NCBI RefSeq assembly: GCF_900128505.1
Contig: NZ_LT669940.1
Span: forward strand, 1,741,576 to 1,805,575
Direction: 5' to 3'
DNA: 64,000 bases
DNA from: Parabacteroides timonensis
Lineage (GTDB): Bacteria; Bacteroidota; Bacteroidia; Bacteroidales; Tannerellaceae
In this document: positions 36,106-46,101 of the stretch, in pieces
How positions within the stretch are numbered: the stretch's first letter is position 1
Layout: every line of letters starts with the position of its first letter
Made by a program: the position numbers and the translations under genes
Notes under the pieces: generated by a model
Told to the model about the DNA's origin: nothing
Database searches by the model: none
The model's input: the letters and a program-made list of their open reading frames with translations, nothing else

Positions 36106-36203
36106 TACCAACCTAAATTAAAAACCTAAAACTAACCATCTTTTTGCCTTAAAACATAAACGTAAACCTATACATAATTATCTAGCATTGAAACATCCAT
36201 AAT

Positions 36204-37073
36204 TTATTCGTATGCAGGCCATGCTCCCTGGTTGGAACAAACAAACGCTGCAATCTTCACGGCATACCGATGTGCCTCACTCAGTTTCACCCCATTTAAC
36301 AGAGACATTATCAGGGCAGCCGAAAATGCATCACCCGCTCCTACCGTATCGATCACTTCCACTTTCGGGGTCTGTAACGTTGAAACTTCTTCCGGTGTGT
36401 AAACCGTACTGTATGAAGCACCGGCAGTCAGTACCACCATTCTTAAGTTATAATTCTTCATAAACCAGGTAGCGATCTTCTCTTCAGAACCTGTTAAGTC
36501 AAATAACTCTTTCAGTCGAAGTAGCTCCTCGTCATTCATCTTCAACACATTCGCCAGATAAAGCGATTCCTCTATCAATACTTTATCATAATAGTGCTGA
36601 CGCAAATTAATATCAAACAAACGATAAGCCGTGTCCGGAGCAAAAGAAAGAATTGCCTGAATAGCATCACGCGATTGTAAGGAACGCTGTCCTAATGTCC
36701 CGAAACAGATAGCATCTACACGTTCTGCCAGATCGACAGCAACCGATGTTGGCGATATATGATCCCATGCAACCCTTTCAGTAATCGTGTATTCGGGAAT
36801 CCCGTCCTCTTTCAATTCAACATTGACTGTCCCGGTAGGATAAGGAACTTTATCTATCAAATACCGAATGGAATTTTTATCCAGTTCGTTCAATATCTCA
36901 CGTCCGTTATCATCGTCACCAATGGCACTGATAGCATATCCCTCCGCTCCCAGACGGGAAGCATGGTAAACAAAATTGATCGGCGCACCACCTGCTGTCT
37001 TTCCTGTAGGAAGTAAGTCCCAAAGGAGCTCACCTATACCGACTACAACCGGCTTTCTATTTTGTCGTTTCAT
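36204..37073 (-). CDS. PfkB-family carbohydrate kinase, fructokinase-like
   Basis: A 289-residue ribokinase-fold enzyme. The N-terminal VVGIGELLWDLLPTGKTAGGAPINF and the C-terminal VIDTVGAGDAFSAALI (with the catalytic Asp) are the two PfkB signatures. LLWDLLP and GGAPINF point to fructokinase or a related sugar kinase. It phosphorylates a free sugar with ATP. I chose the ATG at 37073 because the upstream extension to 37166 is not like any PfkB start; an ATG at 37082 is possible too. The sugar-sensing hybrid regulator next upstream on the same strand fits control by fructose, though no transporter or fructanase is in view. Confidence 0.87.
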   Translation of the reverse strand: MKRQNRKPVVVGIGELLWDLLPTGKTAGGAPINFVYHASRLGAEGYAISAIGDDDNGREILNELDKNSIRYLIDKVPYPTGTVNVELKEDGIPEYTITERVAWDHISPTSVAVDLAERVDAICFGTLGQRSLQSRDAIQAILSFAPDTAYRLFDINLRQHYYDKVLIEESLYLANVLKMNDEELLRLKELFDLTGSEEKIATWFMKNYNLRMVVLTAGASYSTVYTPEEVSTLQTPKVEVIDTVGAGDAFSAALIMSLLNGVKLSEAHRYAVKIAAFVCSNQGAWPAYE

Positions 37074-37249
37074 TTGTTCCATTGTGCAGATATTCCACTG
37101 TTCAAATTGCTTGCTAACTTTTGATGATGCAAAACTAAAAGAAGGAATAAATACCGACAATAACATATGCTACAAGATCGATAACAATCGTTACATAATA
37201 AATTTAGTATCGACAACAATACACAGATGTTACATAGATGTAACGAGCG

Positions 37250-39988
37250 TTATTCTTTTCCCAAATATTCGGTAGGTGTAATATTATACAAGGCTTTAAA
37301 ACATTTGGAAAAGTATGCCGGAGAGGCGAAACCGGTAGCATAGGCTACTTCATTCACATTGTATGCCTTTTGTTGTAACATGGCGGCAGCCCGCTTCAAC
37401 CGATAATTCCGCAAAAAGTCGGTAGGTGTTATTCCGGCCAGTTCTTTTACTTTCCGGTAGAGGTGTACCCGGGAAAGCCCGATCATCTCACTGGCTTTCT
37501 CTATACTGAAGTCGGAGTCTGCATACGACTCTTCTATCAGTTTCATGAACTTACTCATGAATAACTCATCCATACTTTCCACCTTTCCGAATTTCATATC
37601 CGAAGAACCGGACGATTGAAATTCCTGCGCAAGTGTATCCCGTAAGCGTGCCCGTTCTTCCAGCCGTTTAACGATACGCAATTTAACTTCTTCCATATTG
37701 AAAGGCTTCTGGATATATTCATCCGCCCCACTGGCTATCCCATACATACGCTGTTTATCGTCAGACAGGGCAGTAAGCAAGATTACAGGGATATGACTGA
37801 ATGCGATATCTGATTTTATCTTCTTACATAACTCATATCCATTCATTTCCGGCATCATGATATCGCTCATAACCATAGAAACATCTTCTCTTTGTAATAT
37901 TTCCCAAGCCTTTATCCCATTCTCGGCCAACAGAATGCGGAAGTTCTGTTTCAGTTCTTTCTGTAAGTATGCGCCAATATCAGGATCATCCTCAGCAATA
38001 AGAATAGTATAATCGTAAGTACGTTTTACAATCTCCTCCATTTCTTTCGTATCCAGATTGGCTACTCCACTGGACAGTTCGGTCACAGAAGGAGCAAATG
38101 TACAGGTTTCATCAAAATGAGATTTGCCTTTGGGGAGTTCGACGGTAAAGACTGTCAACTTACCGGGTGTACTTTGTACCTCGATATGTCCTTTATGCAT
38201 ACTGACAAATTCATAGGTAAGATGAAGACCTATGCCTGTTCCGGTTATATAATTCTGATCGCCGGTAAAGAATTGTTCAAATACGGAAGAAAGGTTTTCA
38301 GAAGGAATACCTATTCCATTATCTTCCACAGACAAAATCACATAACCTGCATGATCCTGCAAACGGATGGTCACAGTTCCCCCATCCGGGGTAAATTTAA
38401 AAGCATTTGACAACAGATTAGCTAATATCTTCTCCATTTTATCCGTATCCACCCAAAGAAGTACGGAAGGCATATCATGGTAAAAAGAATAGTTGATCTG
38501 TTTACTCTGTGCCATATTTTCAAAATAGGACTTTACCTCCTCAACAAAGGTTACCAGTTCGACTTGCGTAACACGCATATTCATTTTATTACTCTCCACC
38601 TTACGGAAGTCAAGCAGTTGATTGACTACACGCTTCAATCGTTCCGCATTCTTCCCGATAATATGGATATCATCGGTTAACGGCGAGTTCTCCGGCAGTT
38701 CTTTCGATAATTTATTCAGTGGCCCCAAAATAAGAGTTAGCGGTGTTTTTATTTCGTGGGACACATTGGTGAAAAATTGAAGTTTCCGGGCTGTTGCCTG
38801 TTCAATCTTACGATTGGCTATAGCCAGTTCCTCCTTTTGCTGTTCGACCTGGATATTCGTTTGTTTCAGTTCGTGATTCTTTCTTTGTACCTTTCGATTG
38901 ATATGTACCACATACAAGGCTAACAGGATCAATAACCCCATCAGCAACAGAATCATTGCTACCGAGTTTTGCAGGAAACGGTATTGTGAAAAGATCTCAT
39001 CCAGGTTATTACGTTGTTTCTCGATTTGTTCCTGATAGTTAGTCAACTGTTCAGACTGCAGGTACATGGTTCCGGCATTCCCCTTATCAATCAGGGCAGA
39101 CGTCAGGGCGTATTTCTTGGATACGAATTGACCGGTCAATATCTGCCAGGCCACTTTGATTGCCGTACTTCCTCCTGTCGGATACAGGAACGAAGCCGTT
39201 AAATATCCATTCCTGACAGCTTCTATTCCATGCCCCACACCCGGTAACGCATCTATACCGATAAACTTGATCCTCTCTCCTGCCTTCGGGTCTTTTGTCA
39301 TAATTACTTCCCTGGCAGCCATGGCCATCAGATCGTTATGAGCATAAACGATATCGATATCGTTAAACGACCCCAAGGCCGCAACATTAGTTTTTGTTTC
39401 TTCATTATGCCACCCCCCCATCACCTCTTTCAAGGTAATAACATCATTCCCTATCAATGCATCGACAAATCCCTGGTGACGTTCGCGGGCAGAAGAAGAG
39501 CCTTTCCTCCCCCACACTTCCACAATTGTTGTCTTTTCTTTCAGTAATGAATTTACAAACAAGGCAGCAGAGCGTCCGATTTCATAATTATCCGCTCCAA
39601 TAAACGCTGTGTATTCATTCGATTCAATCTTCCGGTCGATGATAATTGTGGGTATTCCGGCCCGAAATGCTTCAACGGCAATCGGTGTCAGAGGTTTGGA
39701 TTCATTTGGAGATATAATGAGAAGATCTACCTTTTGTTTGATAAACTTCTGAATATCGGCAATCTGTCTCTCGTTATCTTCCGCAGCATCTTTTATTTTT
39801 AATTTCAGGTTAGGATAATCGGAGGCTTTCACCTGCAAATCCAGTAACATAGCCTTTTGCCAAGGATCGTTGCTGAAACATTGTGAGACTCCTATGACAT
39901 AGGTCTTTTCCTTTTCTTCCCGCTTACAAGATAAGACCAGGGAGAGAAGAAAAATCACAAAGCAGAAACGATGAATAAAAGACCTCAT
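37250..39988 (-). CDS. Hybrid two-component regulator with periplasmic sugar-binding sensor
   Basis: A 912-residue protein. After a signal or lipobox (LLSLVLSC) comes a type-I periplasmic-binding (LacI/ribose-binding) domain: YVIGVSQCFSNDPWQKAML, INISPNESKPL-like loop, IVEVWGRKGSSSARERHQGF and FIGIDALPGVGHGIEAV. A membrane helix (about 343-366) leads to a histidine kinase (NVSHEIKTPLTLIL, His near 411), a receiver (Asp near 707 in VMSDIMMPE) and an AraC domain (about 812-912). It senses a monosaccharide such as fructose or ribose in the periplasm, as in the fructan HTCS of Bacteroides. The kinase gene downstream is its likely target. It has a -7 element at 40015-40022. Confidence 0.96.
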   Translation of the reverse strand: MRSFIHRFCFVIFLLSLVLSCKREEKEKTYVIGVSQCFSNDPWQKAMLLDLQVKASDYPNLKLKIKDAAEDNERQIADIQKFIKQKVDLLIISPNESKPLTPIAVEAFRAGIPTIIIDRKIESNEYTAFIGADNYEIGRSAALFVNSLLKEKTTIVEVWGRKGSSSARERHQGFVDALIGNDVITLKEVMGGWHNEETKTNVAALGSFNDIDIVYAHNDLMAMAAREVIMTKDPKAGERIKFIGIDALPGVGHGIEAVRNGYLTASFLYPTGGSTAIKVAWQILTGQFVSKKYALTSALIDKGNAGTMYLQSEQLTNYQEQIEKQRNNLDEIFSQYRFLQNSVAMILLLMGLLILLALYVVHINRKVQRKNHELKQTNIQVEQQKEELAIANRKIEQATARKLQFFTNVSHEIKTPLTLILGPLNKLSKELPENSPLTDDIHIIGKNAERLKRVVNQLLDFRKVESNKMNMRVTQVELVTFVEEVKSYFENMAQSKQINYSFYHDMPSVLLWVDTDKMEKILANLLSNAFKFTPDGGTVTIRLQDHAGYVILSVEDNGIGIPSENLSSVFEQFFTGDQNYITGTGIGLHLTYEFVSMHKGHIEVQSTPGKLTVFTVELPKGKSHFDETCTFAPSVTELSSGVANLDTKEMEEIVKRTYDYTILIAEDDPDIGAYLQKELKQNFRILLAENGIKAWEILQREDVSMVMSDIMMPEMNGYELCKKIKSDIAFSHIPVILLTALSDDKQRMYGIASGADEYIQKPFNMEEVKLRIVKRLEERARLRDTLAQEFQSSGSSDMKFGKVESMDELFMSKFMKLIEESYADSDFSIEKASEMIGLSRVHLYRKVKELAGITPTDFLRNYRLKRAAAMLQQKAYNVNEVAYATGFASPAYFSKCFKALYNITPTEYLGKE

Positions 39989-40014
39989 GTATATGTTGAT
40001 TTTTAGGTTCTGCA

Positions 40015-40022
40015 CAAATGTA
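40015..40022 (-). promoter_or_regulatory. -7 element for the sugar-sensing HTCS
   Basis: On the minus strand TACATTTG matches TAnnTTTG, 26 bases before the ATG at 39988. It lies in the 101-bp divergent gap with the WbuC cupin gene. Confidence 0.55.
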
Positions 40023-40089
40023 AGGATTATCAGTATAACAACCAAGATTTATTTTGTACATTCGTAGCTCAAAATAAAACTTATACGAC

Positions 40090-40563
40090 ATGAAAATAAT
40101 TAATGAACAGCTACTTGACGAAACAACAGCCAGAGCAAAACAATCACCCCGGCTGCGCATGAATTATAATTTTCATGAAAAGCTGGACGATCCGGTCAAC
40201 CGACTGTTAAACGCAATGGAACCGGAAACCTATATTCGCCCGCATCGTCATCTCAACCCTAATAAGGATGAAATATTCCTGCTTCTCCGTGGCAAAGCAA
40301 TGCTTTTCCTTTTTGACGAAAAGGGAAACATTACCGAAAAGCTGTTACTCGATCCAAAGGCCGGATCGTATGGTGCGGAGATCGCCCCGGGTATATGGCA
40401 TTGCCTGCTTGTTCTGGAGTCGGGTACTGTCGTCTATGAAGTGAAACCAGGGCCTTTTGCTCCCTTACACCCGGAAAACATGGCTCCATGGAGCCCGGAA
40501 CCGGATGATGAAACAGGTATCAGGAAATACTTGGATTATCTGTCATCCCAAATAAAGATATAA
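40090..40563 (+). CDS. WbuC-family cupin metalloprotein
   Basis: A 157-residue protein with a cupin barrel. The metal-binding motif RPHRHLNPNKDEIFLLLRG (two His and one Glu) and the second motif APGIWHCLLVLE are both present, with an N-terminal segment RMNYNFHEKLDDPVNRLLNAMEP typical of WbuC. Members often lie near sugar or polysaccharide genes; the reaction is unknown. The DUF4833 gene follows after 4 bases, so they are cotranscribed. Confidence 0.88.
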   Translation: MKIINEQLLDETTARAKQSPRLRMNYNFHEKLDDPVNRLLNAMEPETYIRPHRHLNPNKDEIFLLLRGKAMLFLFDEKGNITEKLLLDPKAGSYGAEIAPGIWHCLLVLESGTVVYEVKPGPFAPLHPENMAPWSPEPDDETGIRKYLDYLSSQIKI

Positions 40564-40567
40564 CATC

Positions 40568-41089
40568 ATGAAACATATACTTATAATTCTCCTATCCTGT
40601 TGCTTGCTGATATCTGCATCTGTTTCTGCTACCAATCCGGATGAAGATACCTATCCAACTGCAGAAAGGCTTTTTCATATCGCCCGCAGTACCAATAAAA
40701 ACTTAGTTTGCTATGACATTAATCTGGAGAATGGTAAGCTAAATACTAAATCACCGCTTAATGTCTACTGGGTGAACCGTGAAGAACGTCCGGGAGAAAC
40801 AAACGGATTAAGTTATTTCCAACGTAAGATGGCTTACGGATATAAACTTGTATCGACAGGAGACGATTCGGCCGAAGTTACATTAAGTGCCTATCCTGCT
40901 AAAGTACTAACTATTTGCAGGAAGGATGGCGAATATATTTGTCTGGCTACTATCGACAACCAACAGGCAAAACTCGAATCGCTCTATGTCAAAACAAAAC
41001 CAAGCAATCCGCTAGGAGTCGAATATGTAGAACTGCAAGGAATAGCGACAGACACTGGAACAAAAGTGACCGAAAGGATAAAGAAATAA
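40568..41089 (+). CDS. DUF4833 secreted protein
   Basis: A 173-residue exported protein with signal peptide (HILIILLSCCLLISASVSA). The rest is mostly beta-strands: NLVCYDINLENGKLNTKSPLNVYWVNRE, FQRKMAYGYKL and VEYVELQGIA. This is the DUF4833 pattern. No catalytic motif is seen. Translation is likely coupled to the cupin gene, 4 bases upstream, and a strong terminator follows. Confidence 0.8.
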   Translation: MKHILIILLSCCLLISASVSATNPDEDTYPTAERLFHIARSTNKNLVCYDINLENGKLNTKSPLNVYWVNREERPGETNGLSYFQRKMAYGYKLVSTGDDSAEVTLSAYPAKVLTICRKDGEYICLATIDNQQAKLESLYVKTKPSNPLGVEYVELQGIATDTGTKVTERIKK

Positions 41090-41092
41090 AAG

Positions 41093-41135
41093 AAAGCGGA
41101 TATGTCAGCTATTTGAACTGCATATCCGCTTTTCT
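41093..41135 (+). terminator. Terminator after the WbuC-DUF4833 pair
   Basis: Perfect 12-bp stem AAAGCGGATATG / CATATCCGCTTT (41093-41104 and 41121-41132) with a T-rich end. Confidence 0.92.
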
Positions 41136-41163
41136 ATTTATAAAATATAATTTACTTATTCTT

Positions 41164-42411
41164 TTATACCAATTTATGAATAACCAGTCCCGAACGTAGT
41201 TTGGGTTCAAACCAGGTTGTCTTAGGAGGCATGATATTACCGGTATCGGCTATATCCATCAATTGTTTCATAGTGACGGGATAGAGAGCCAGGGCTACTT
41301 TCATTTCTCCACTGTCTACACGGCGTTTCAATTCGCCCAAGCCACGGATACCACCTACGAAGTCAATTCGTTTATCTGAGCGTAAGTCCTTAATACCAAG
41401 CACTTCATCCAGTATTAAATTGGAAGAAATCGTAACGTCAAGCACACCGATCGGATCATTGTCGTTGTATGTTCCCGGTTTAGCTGTCAGGGAATACCAT
41501 TTACCTCCCAAATAGAGAGAGAAGTTATGCAATCCTGTCGGTTTATAGATCTCCGTACCTTTATCTTCTACTGTAAAGTTTGTAGCCACTTTTGCCAGAA
41601 ACTCTTCTTCCGTAAGTCCGTTCAGGTCTTTGACAACACGGTTATAGTCGATAATAGTCAACTGATTAGCCGGGAAACAAACAGCCATGAAGTAGTTATA
41701 TTCCTCATCTCCACGATGATTCGGGTTTTGCTTCGCTTTCTCCGCTCCTACCAAAGCTGCCGCTGCCGAACGGTGATGACCATCAGCTATATACAATGAA
41801 GGCATCGCTTCAAATAATTCGGTGATACGAGCAATATCTTTATCTTCGTCAATGATCCAGAAAGTATGGCCAAACCCATCCAATTCTGCCACGAAGTCAT
41901 ATTCCGGAGCATTCGCCGTATATTTCTTTACGATAGCATCCAGTTCCGAATTGTCAGGATAAGCAAAAAATACCGGTTCGATATTGGCATTATTCACACG
42001 AACATGCTTCATACGGTCTTCTTCTTTATCACGACGGGTCAATTCATGTTTCTTGATATTACCTTTCAGATAATCATCTACATAAGCACATACAACCAGG
42101 CCATACTGTGTACGTCCGTTCATAGTCTGTGCATATACATAATATTGTTCCTTCTGATCCTGAACCAACCAACCTTTCTCCTGAAACAACCGGAAGTTTT
42201 CAGCAGCCTTTTCATAAACAGCCGGATCATGTTCGTCTGTTCCTACCGGAAAATCTATTTCCGGCTTAATAATATGATATAATGACTTTTCGTTTCCTTT
42301 TGCTTCTTCACGTGCTTCTTCTGAATTCAATACATCATAAGGGCGTGAAGCGACTTCTTTTATTAAATCTTTCGGCGGACGGATGCCTTTAAAAGGTTTT
42401 ATCTTTGCCAT
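41164..42411 (-). CDS. DUF1015-family protein of the serine operon
   Basis: A 415-residue soluble protein beginning MAKIKPFKGIRPPKDL and carrying SRPYDVLNSEEAREEA and ADGHHRSAAAALVG, the hallmark blocks of DUF1015 (a putative ATP- or kinase-like fold family). Its biochemical role in this setting is not established. It lies 12 bases downstream of serA on the same strand and is part of the serC-serA-DUF1015 cluster common in Bacteroidales, so a link to serine synthesis is likely. Confidence 0.9.
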   Translation of the reverse strand: MAKIKPFKGIRPPKDLIKEVASRPYDVLNSEEAREEAKGNEKSLYHIIKPEIDFPVGTDEHDPAVYEKAAENFRLFQEKGWLVQDQKEQYYVYAQTMNGRTQYGLVVCAYVDDYLKGNIKKHELTRRDKEEDRMKHVRVNNANIEPVFFAYPDNSELDAIVKKYTANAPEYDFVAELDGFGHTFWIIDEDKDIARITELFEAMPSLYIADGHHRSAAAALVGAEKAKQNPNHRGDEEYNYFMAVCFPANQLTIIDYNRVVKDLNGLTEEEFLAKVATNFTVEDKGTEIYKPTGLHNFSLYLGGKWYSLTAKPGTYNDNDPIGVLDVTISSNLILDEVLGIKDLRSDKRIDFVGGIRGLGELKRRVDSGEMKVALALYPVTMKQLMDIADTGNIMPPKTTWFEPKLRSGLVIHKLV

Positions 42412-42423
42412 AATGTTGCGGAT

Positions 42424-43347
42424 TTATTTATTAACTCTGAACTTCTCGTTACCATTCTGAATGAAATCCACGATTTGTTTTGCAGCAGCAATACCGGCAT
42501 TGATATTTGCTTCGGAAGTCTGTGCACCCATCTTTTTAGGAGTAGCAAAGTAACGATCCGGATATTTGGCAGCCAGATCTGCATCGATAGCAGGCTTAAT
42601 ATCTGTAATATACTTAAAGTCAGGACGTTCTTCCATCATCTTGCTCAAACCTGCTTCGTCAATCACTTCTTTACGGGCTGTATTGATAACAATAGCCCCT
42701 TTAGGCATAGAGTTCATCAATTCAAAATTGATAGAACCTTTTGTTTCAGCCGTTGCCGGGATATGAAGAGAAACGATCTGACAGGTTTTGAACAAGTCGG
42801 CAGTAGAAGCAACCGCTTTGACACCATCTTTTTCAATTACCTCTGCCGGACAGAATGCATCATAAGCATATACATCCATACCAAATCCTTTGGCAACGCG
42901 GGCTACATTGCGTCCGACATTACCATAGGCCAGGATACCGAGCTTTTTACCCATCAGTTCTGTACCGGAAGTTCCGTTATAGAAATTTCTGACAGCATAA
43001 ACCAACATACCGAAAACAAGTTCAGCCACGGCATTGGAATTCTGTCCTGGAGTATTCATTACACATACATTATGAGCCGTAGCAGCAGCCAGGTCTACAT
43101 TGTCGTAACCGGCACCGGCACGAACAACGATCTTCAGTTCTTTAGCAGCATCCAACACAGGAGCATCGATAATATCACTGCGGATAATAACTGCATTCGC
43201 ATCTTTTACAGCATCCAGTAATTGGGCTTTATCCGTATACTTTTCCAGAAGAGCCAGCTCGTAACCTGCTGCTTCCACCACTTCACGGATACCTTTCACT
43301 GCTATCGCAGCGAAAGGTTTATCTGTAGCAACTAATACCTTTGTCAT
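42424..43347 (-). CDS. serA: D-3-phosphoglycerate dehydrogenase, type IIIK-like
   Basis: A 307-residue NAD-dependent dehydrogenase that starts serine synthesis by oxidising 3-phosphoglycerate. The Rossmann motif LGILAYGNVGRNVA is at 136-149, with RAGAGYDNVDLAAA near 76-89. It has no ACT or extra C-terminal regulatory domain, so it should not be feedback-controlled by serine in the usual manner. The catalytic His of the normal GGATxEA block is replaced: here the block reads TPKKMGAQTSEA, with Lys at the His place. This matches the short Lys-using class (type IIIK). It is 3 bases from serC, its pathway partner, on the same strand. Confidence 0.95.
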   Translation of the reverse strand: MTKVLVATDKPFAAIAVKGIREVVEAAGYELALLEKYTDKAQLLDAVKDANAVIIRSDIIDAPVLDAAKELKIVVRAGAGYDNVDLAAATAHNVCVMNTPGQNSNAVAELVFGMLVYAVRNFYNGTSGTELMGKKLGILAYGNVGRNVARVAKGFGMDVYAYDAFCPAEVIEKDGVKAVASTADLFKTCQIVSLHIPATAETKGSINFELMNSMPKGAIVINTARKEVIDEAGLSKMMEERPDFKYITDIKPAIDADLAAKYPDRYFATPKKMGAQTSEANINAGIAAAKQIVDFIQNGNEKFRVNK

Positions 43348-43349
43348 GA

Positions 43350-44417
43350 TTAATGCTGTTTTTCAAATTCTTTCATTGTAGCAACCAAAGCTTCCACGCT
43401 GGCCTTAGGCATCGCGTTATAAAGAGAGGCACGGAATCCGCCAACTGAACGGTGTCCTTTAATACCTACCATACCGGCAGCTGAAGCGAATTTACTGAAT
43501 TCATCTTCCAGTTCTTTATATTCGTCGTTCATTACGAAGCAAACGTTCATAATAGAACGGTCTTCTACAGCGGCAGTACCTTTGAATAATTTATTACGGT
43601 CAATTTCATCATAAAGGATAGCTGCTTTTTCAAGGTTCATCTTTTCGATAGCAGCTACACCGCCCAGTTCCTTATACCATTTCAATGTTTGCAGAGCTGC
43701 AAAAATAGGGAATACAGGAGGCGTATTGAACATAGAATCTTTCTTGATGTGCGTATTGTAATTCAGCATTGTAGGGATAGCACGATCTACATGACCCAAA
43801 GCATCCGTACGCACAATAGCCAATGTTACACCTGCAGGAGCCAGGTTCTTCTGGGCACCGGCATAAATAATATCATATTTGGATATATCGATCGGACGAG
43901 AGAAAATGTCGGAAGACATATCAGATACCAAACGAACCTTCATATCCGGATCGTAACGCATTTCCGTACCATAGATCGTATTATTGGATGTAAAATGGAA
44001 ATAATCCGAATCTTCAGCAACCTGATAACCTTTCGGGATAAAAGTATAGTTTGCATCTTTTGAAGAAGCGACAACGTCTACTTCTCCGAACAACTTAGCT
44101 TCTTTGATCGCATTAGAGGCCCATGTTCCCGTATCCAGATAAGAAGCTTTCTTATTCAGCAAGTTGAAAGGAACCATACAGAACTGCATGCTGGCACCAC
44201 CGCCCAGAAATACAACCTCGTAACCAGCCGGAACATCCAGAAGTTCTTTAATCAATGCTCTGGCTTCGTCGTTTACTGCAACAAATTCTTTACCTCTATG
44301 AGATACTTCAAGAATCGATAACCCTGTACCCGCGAAATTTTCAACAGCTGCTGCTGCATTTTTAATCGTGTATTCGCTCAGAATAGAAGGTCCTGCAGAA
44401 AAATTGTGCTTCTTCAT
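43350..44417 (-). CDS. serC: Phosphoserine aminotransferase
   Basis: A 355-residue PLP enzyme of the class-V aminotransferase fold that turns 3-phosphohydroxypyruvate into phosphoserine. It begins KKHNFSAGPSILSEYTIKNA, the family signature start, with GGGASMQFCMVPFNLL and the PLP lysine in IIYAGAQKNLAPAGVTL. RSVGGFRASLYNAMP near the end holds the substrate-binding Arg. It is the first gene of serC-serA-DUF1015. Confidence 0.97.
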   Translation of the reverse strand: MKKHNFSAGPSILSEYTIKNAAAAVENFAGTGLSILEVSHRGKEFVAVNDEARALIKELLDVPAGYEVVFLGGGASMQFCMVPFNLLNKKASYLDTGTWASNAIKEAKLFGEVDVVASSKDANYTFIPKGYQVAEDSDYFHFTSNNTIYGTEMRYDPDMKVRLVSDMSSDIFSRPIDISKYDIIYAGAQKNLAPAGVTLAIVRTDALGHVDRAIPTMLNYNTHIKKDSMFNTPPVFPIFAALQTLKWYKELGGVAAIEKMNLEKAAILYDEIDRNKLFKGTAAVEDRSIMNVCFVMNDEYKELEDEFSKFASAAGMVGIKGHRSVGGFRASLYNAMPKASVEALVATMKEFEKQH

Positions 44418-44604
44418 ATCAATTTCTTTTTAATGTTATATATTATTTAAGTAACGTGTTTTTTAAAACAGGCGGCTAATGTACGAATTTAATTGAAATG
44501 AAGAAATCAAAAAGTATAAATTATTAGCAAAAAGCAACATTTACTTCTTTTCTAACATCTTTTATACAGCAGTTCTTCCTTTTTCAATTATTAATTGTCA
44601 ATTA

Positions 44605-45876
44605 TCAAAACCGGTCTCCCCATAGCTTTTTCATTTGCTCGACCAGTTTTTGTTCCGCCGGATTATTCTGTCCTTTCCAGAAGCGTTGATTAAGCACTTC
44701 TTTAGGCAAATACTCCTGTTTAACAAAGTTATCTTTATAATCATGAGCATATTTATACTCTTTGCCATAATCCAACTCTTTCATCAAAGCTGTCGGTGCA
44801 TTACGCAGATGAAGCGGGACAGGCAGGTTACCGGTACGTTCCACCAATGCCAGCGCATCATTTATTGCCATATAAGCCGAATTACTTTTAGGGCTACTAG
44901 CCAGATAAACAGTCGTCTCCGCCAAGATGATCCGTCCTTCAGGCCAACCGATTTTCTTCAAAGCATCAAAACAGGCATTTGCCAATAACAGGGCATTCGG
45001 ATTAGCCAGGCCGATATCTTCGGCTGCTGAAATCACAAGTCGCCGGGCGATGAACTCCGGATCCTCCCCTCCTGCCACCATACGGGCCAGCCAATAAATA
45101 GCACCGTCAGGATCACTTCCCCGAATTGATTTGATAAAAGCAGAAATTATATCATAATGCATTTCACCGCCTTTATCATAAGCAGCCGGATTCTCCTGCA
45201 AACGCTCTACAACCCTTTCATCGGTTATTTCTATCTTATCCGTCTCTTCGGCAGAGACAACCAACTCCAGGATATTCAGAAGCTTTCTGGCATCACCACC
45301 GGAATAGCGCAACATGGCATCCGTCTCTTTCAACTGGATATCTTTCTCCTTCAGTATAATGTCTTCTTTGACTGCTTTATTCAATAATGTAAGCAAATCG
45401 CTTTTATCCAGCGACTTCAGAACATATACCTGACATCTGGATAATAACGGACGAATAACTTCAAAAGAAGGATTCTCCGTCGTTGCTCCAATCAACGTTA
45501 CAACTCCCGTTTCTACAGCATTCAACAAGGAATCCTGCTGGGATTTACTGAAACGATGTATTTCATCAATAAATAAAATCGGAGATACGGTATTGAAAAA
45601 GCGATTTCCTTTTGCTTTTTCTATTACATCACGTACATCCTTCACCCCCGAACTGATCGCACTCAAAGTATAGAAAGGGGCTTCCAGTTTATTGGAAATG
45701 ATTTGTGCCAACGTCGTCTTTCCTACTCCCGGAGGTCCCCAAAGAATAAATGAGGGTATACGTCCTGCATCAATCATTTTCCTTAATACAGCTCCTTGTC
45801 CAACAAGGTGTTTTTGTCCGATATAATCATCCAACGTCTTTGGACGTAATCTTTCTGCTAAAGGTTGACTCATCAT
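44605..45876 (-). CDS. rarA: Replication-associated recombination protein RarA
   Basis: A 423-residue AAA+ ATPase of the clamp-loader-like RarA/MgsA/WRNIP1 family. LAERLRPKTLDDYIGQKHLVG is the typical start; Walker A GPPGVGKTT (47-55), Walker B LFIDEIHRF, sensor motif ATTENPSFEV, and the C-terminal tetramerisation part with GGEDPEFIARRLVI and APTALMKELDYGKEYKY. It works at stalled replication forks together with SSB. The gene has no close partners here. Confidence 0.96.
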   Translation of the reverse strand: MMSQPLAERLRPKTLDDYIGQKHLVGQGAVLRKMIDAGRIPSFILWGPPGVGKTTLAQIISNKLEAPFYTLSAISSGVKDVRDVIEKAKGNRFFNTVSPILFIDEIHRFSKSQQDSLLNAVETGVVTLIGATTENPSFEVIRPLLSRCQVYVLKSLDKSDLLTLLNKAVKEDIILKEKDIQLKETDAMLRYSGGDARKLLNILELVVSAEETDKIEITDERVVERLQENPAAYDKGGEMHYDIISAFIKSIRGSDPDGAIYWLARMVAGGEDPEFIARRLVISAAEDIGLANPNALLLANACFDALKKIGWPEGRIILAETTVYLASSPKSNSAYMAINDALALVERTGNLPVPLHLRNAPTALMKELDYGKEYKYAHDYKDNFVKQEYLPKEVLNQRFWKGQNNPAEQKLVEQMKKLWGDRF

Positions 45877-46101
45877 GCAGACAAAAGTCGGATATTTTAT
45901 TTACTTTTCAAAGCATAAATACCGTAAAAATATAAAGGAATTCTAATGTTTGAAAGCAGTATTTTATAACAAAAAGCAAGACACATCACATACACACCCA
46001 GACATCCCCGGACATAATGTATCATTTTGTCAGCACGCATTAGAGAACACAGAAAAATCCATAGTGCATTTCCTACGTTCCCTAATGCCATTTTCGTATA
46101 A

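Noticed and set aside
42475..43221. Plus-strand open frame of 248 codons
   Set aside because: Antisense to serA; composition is that of a complement shadow.
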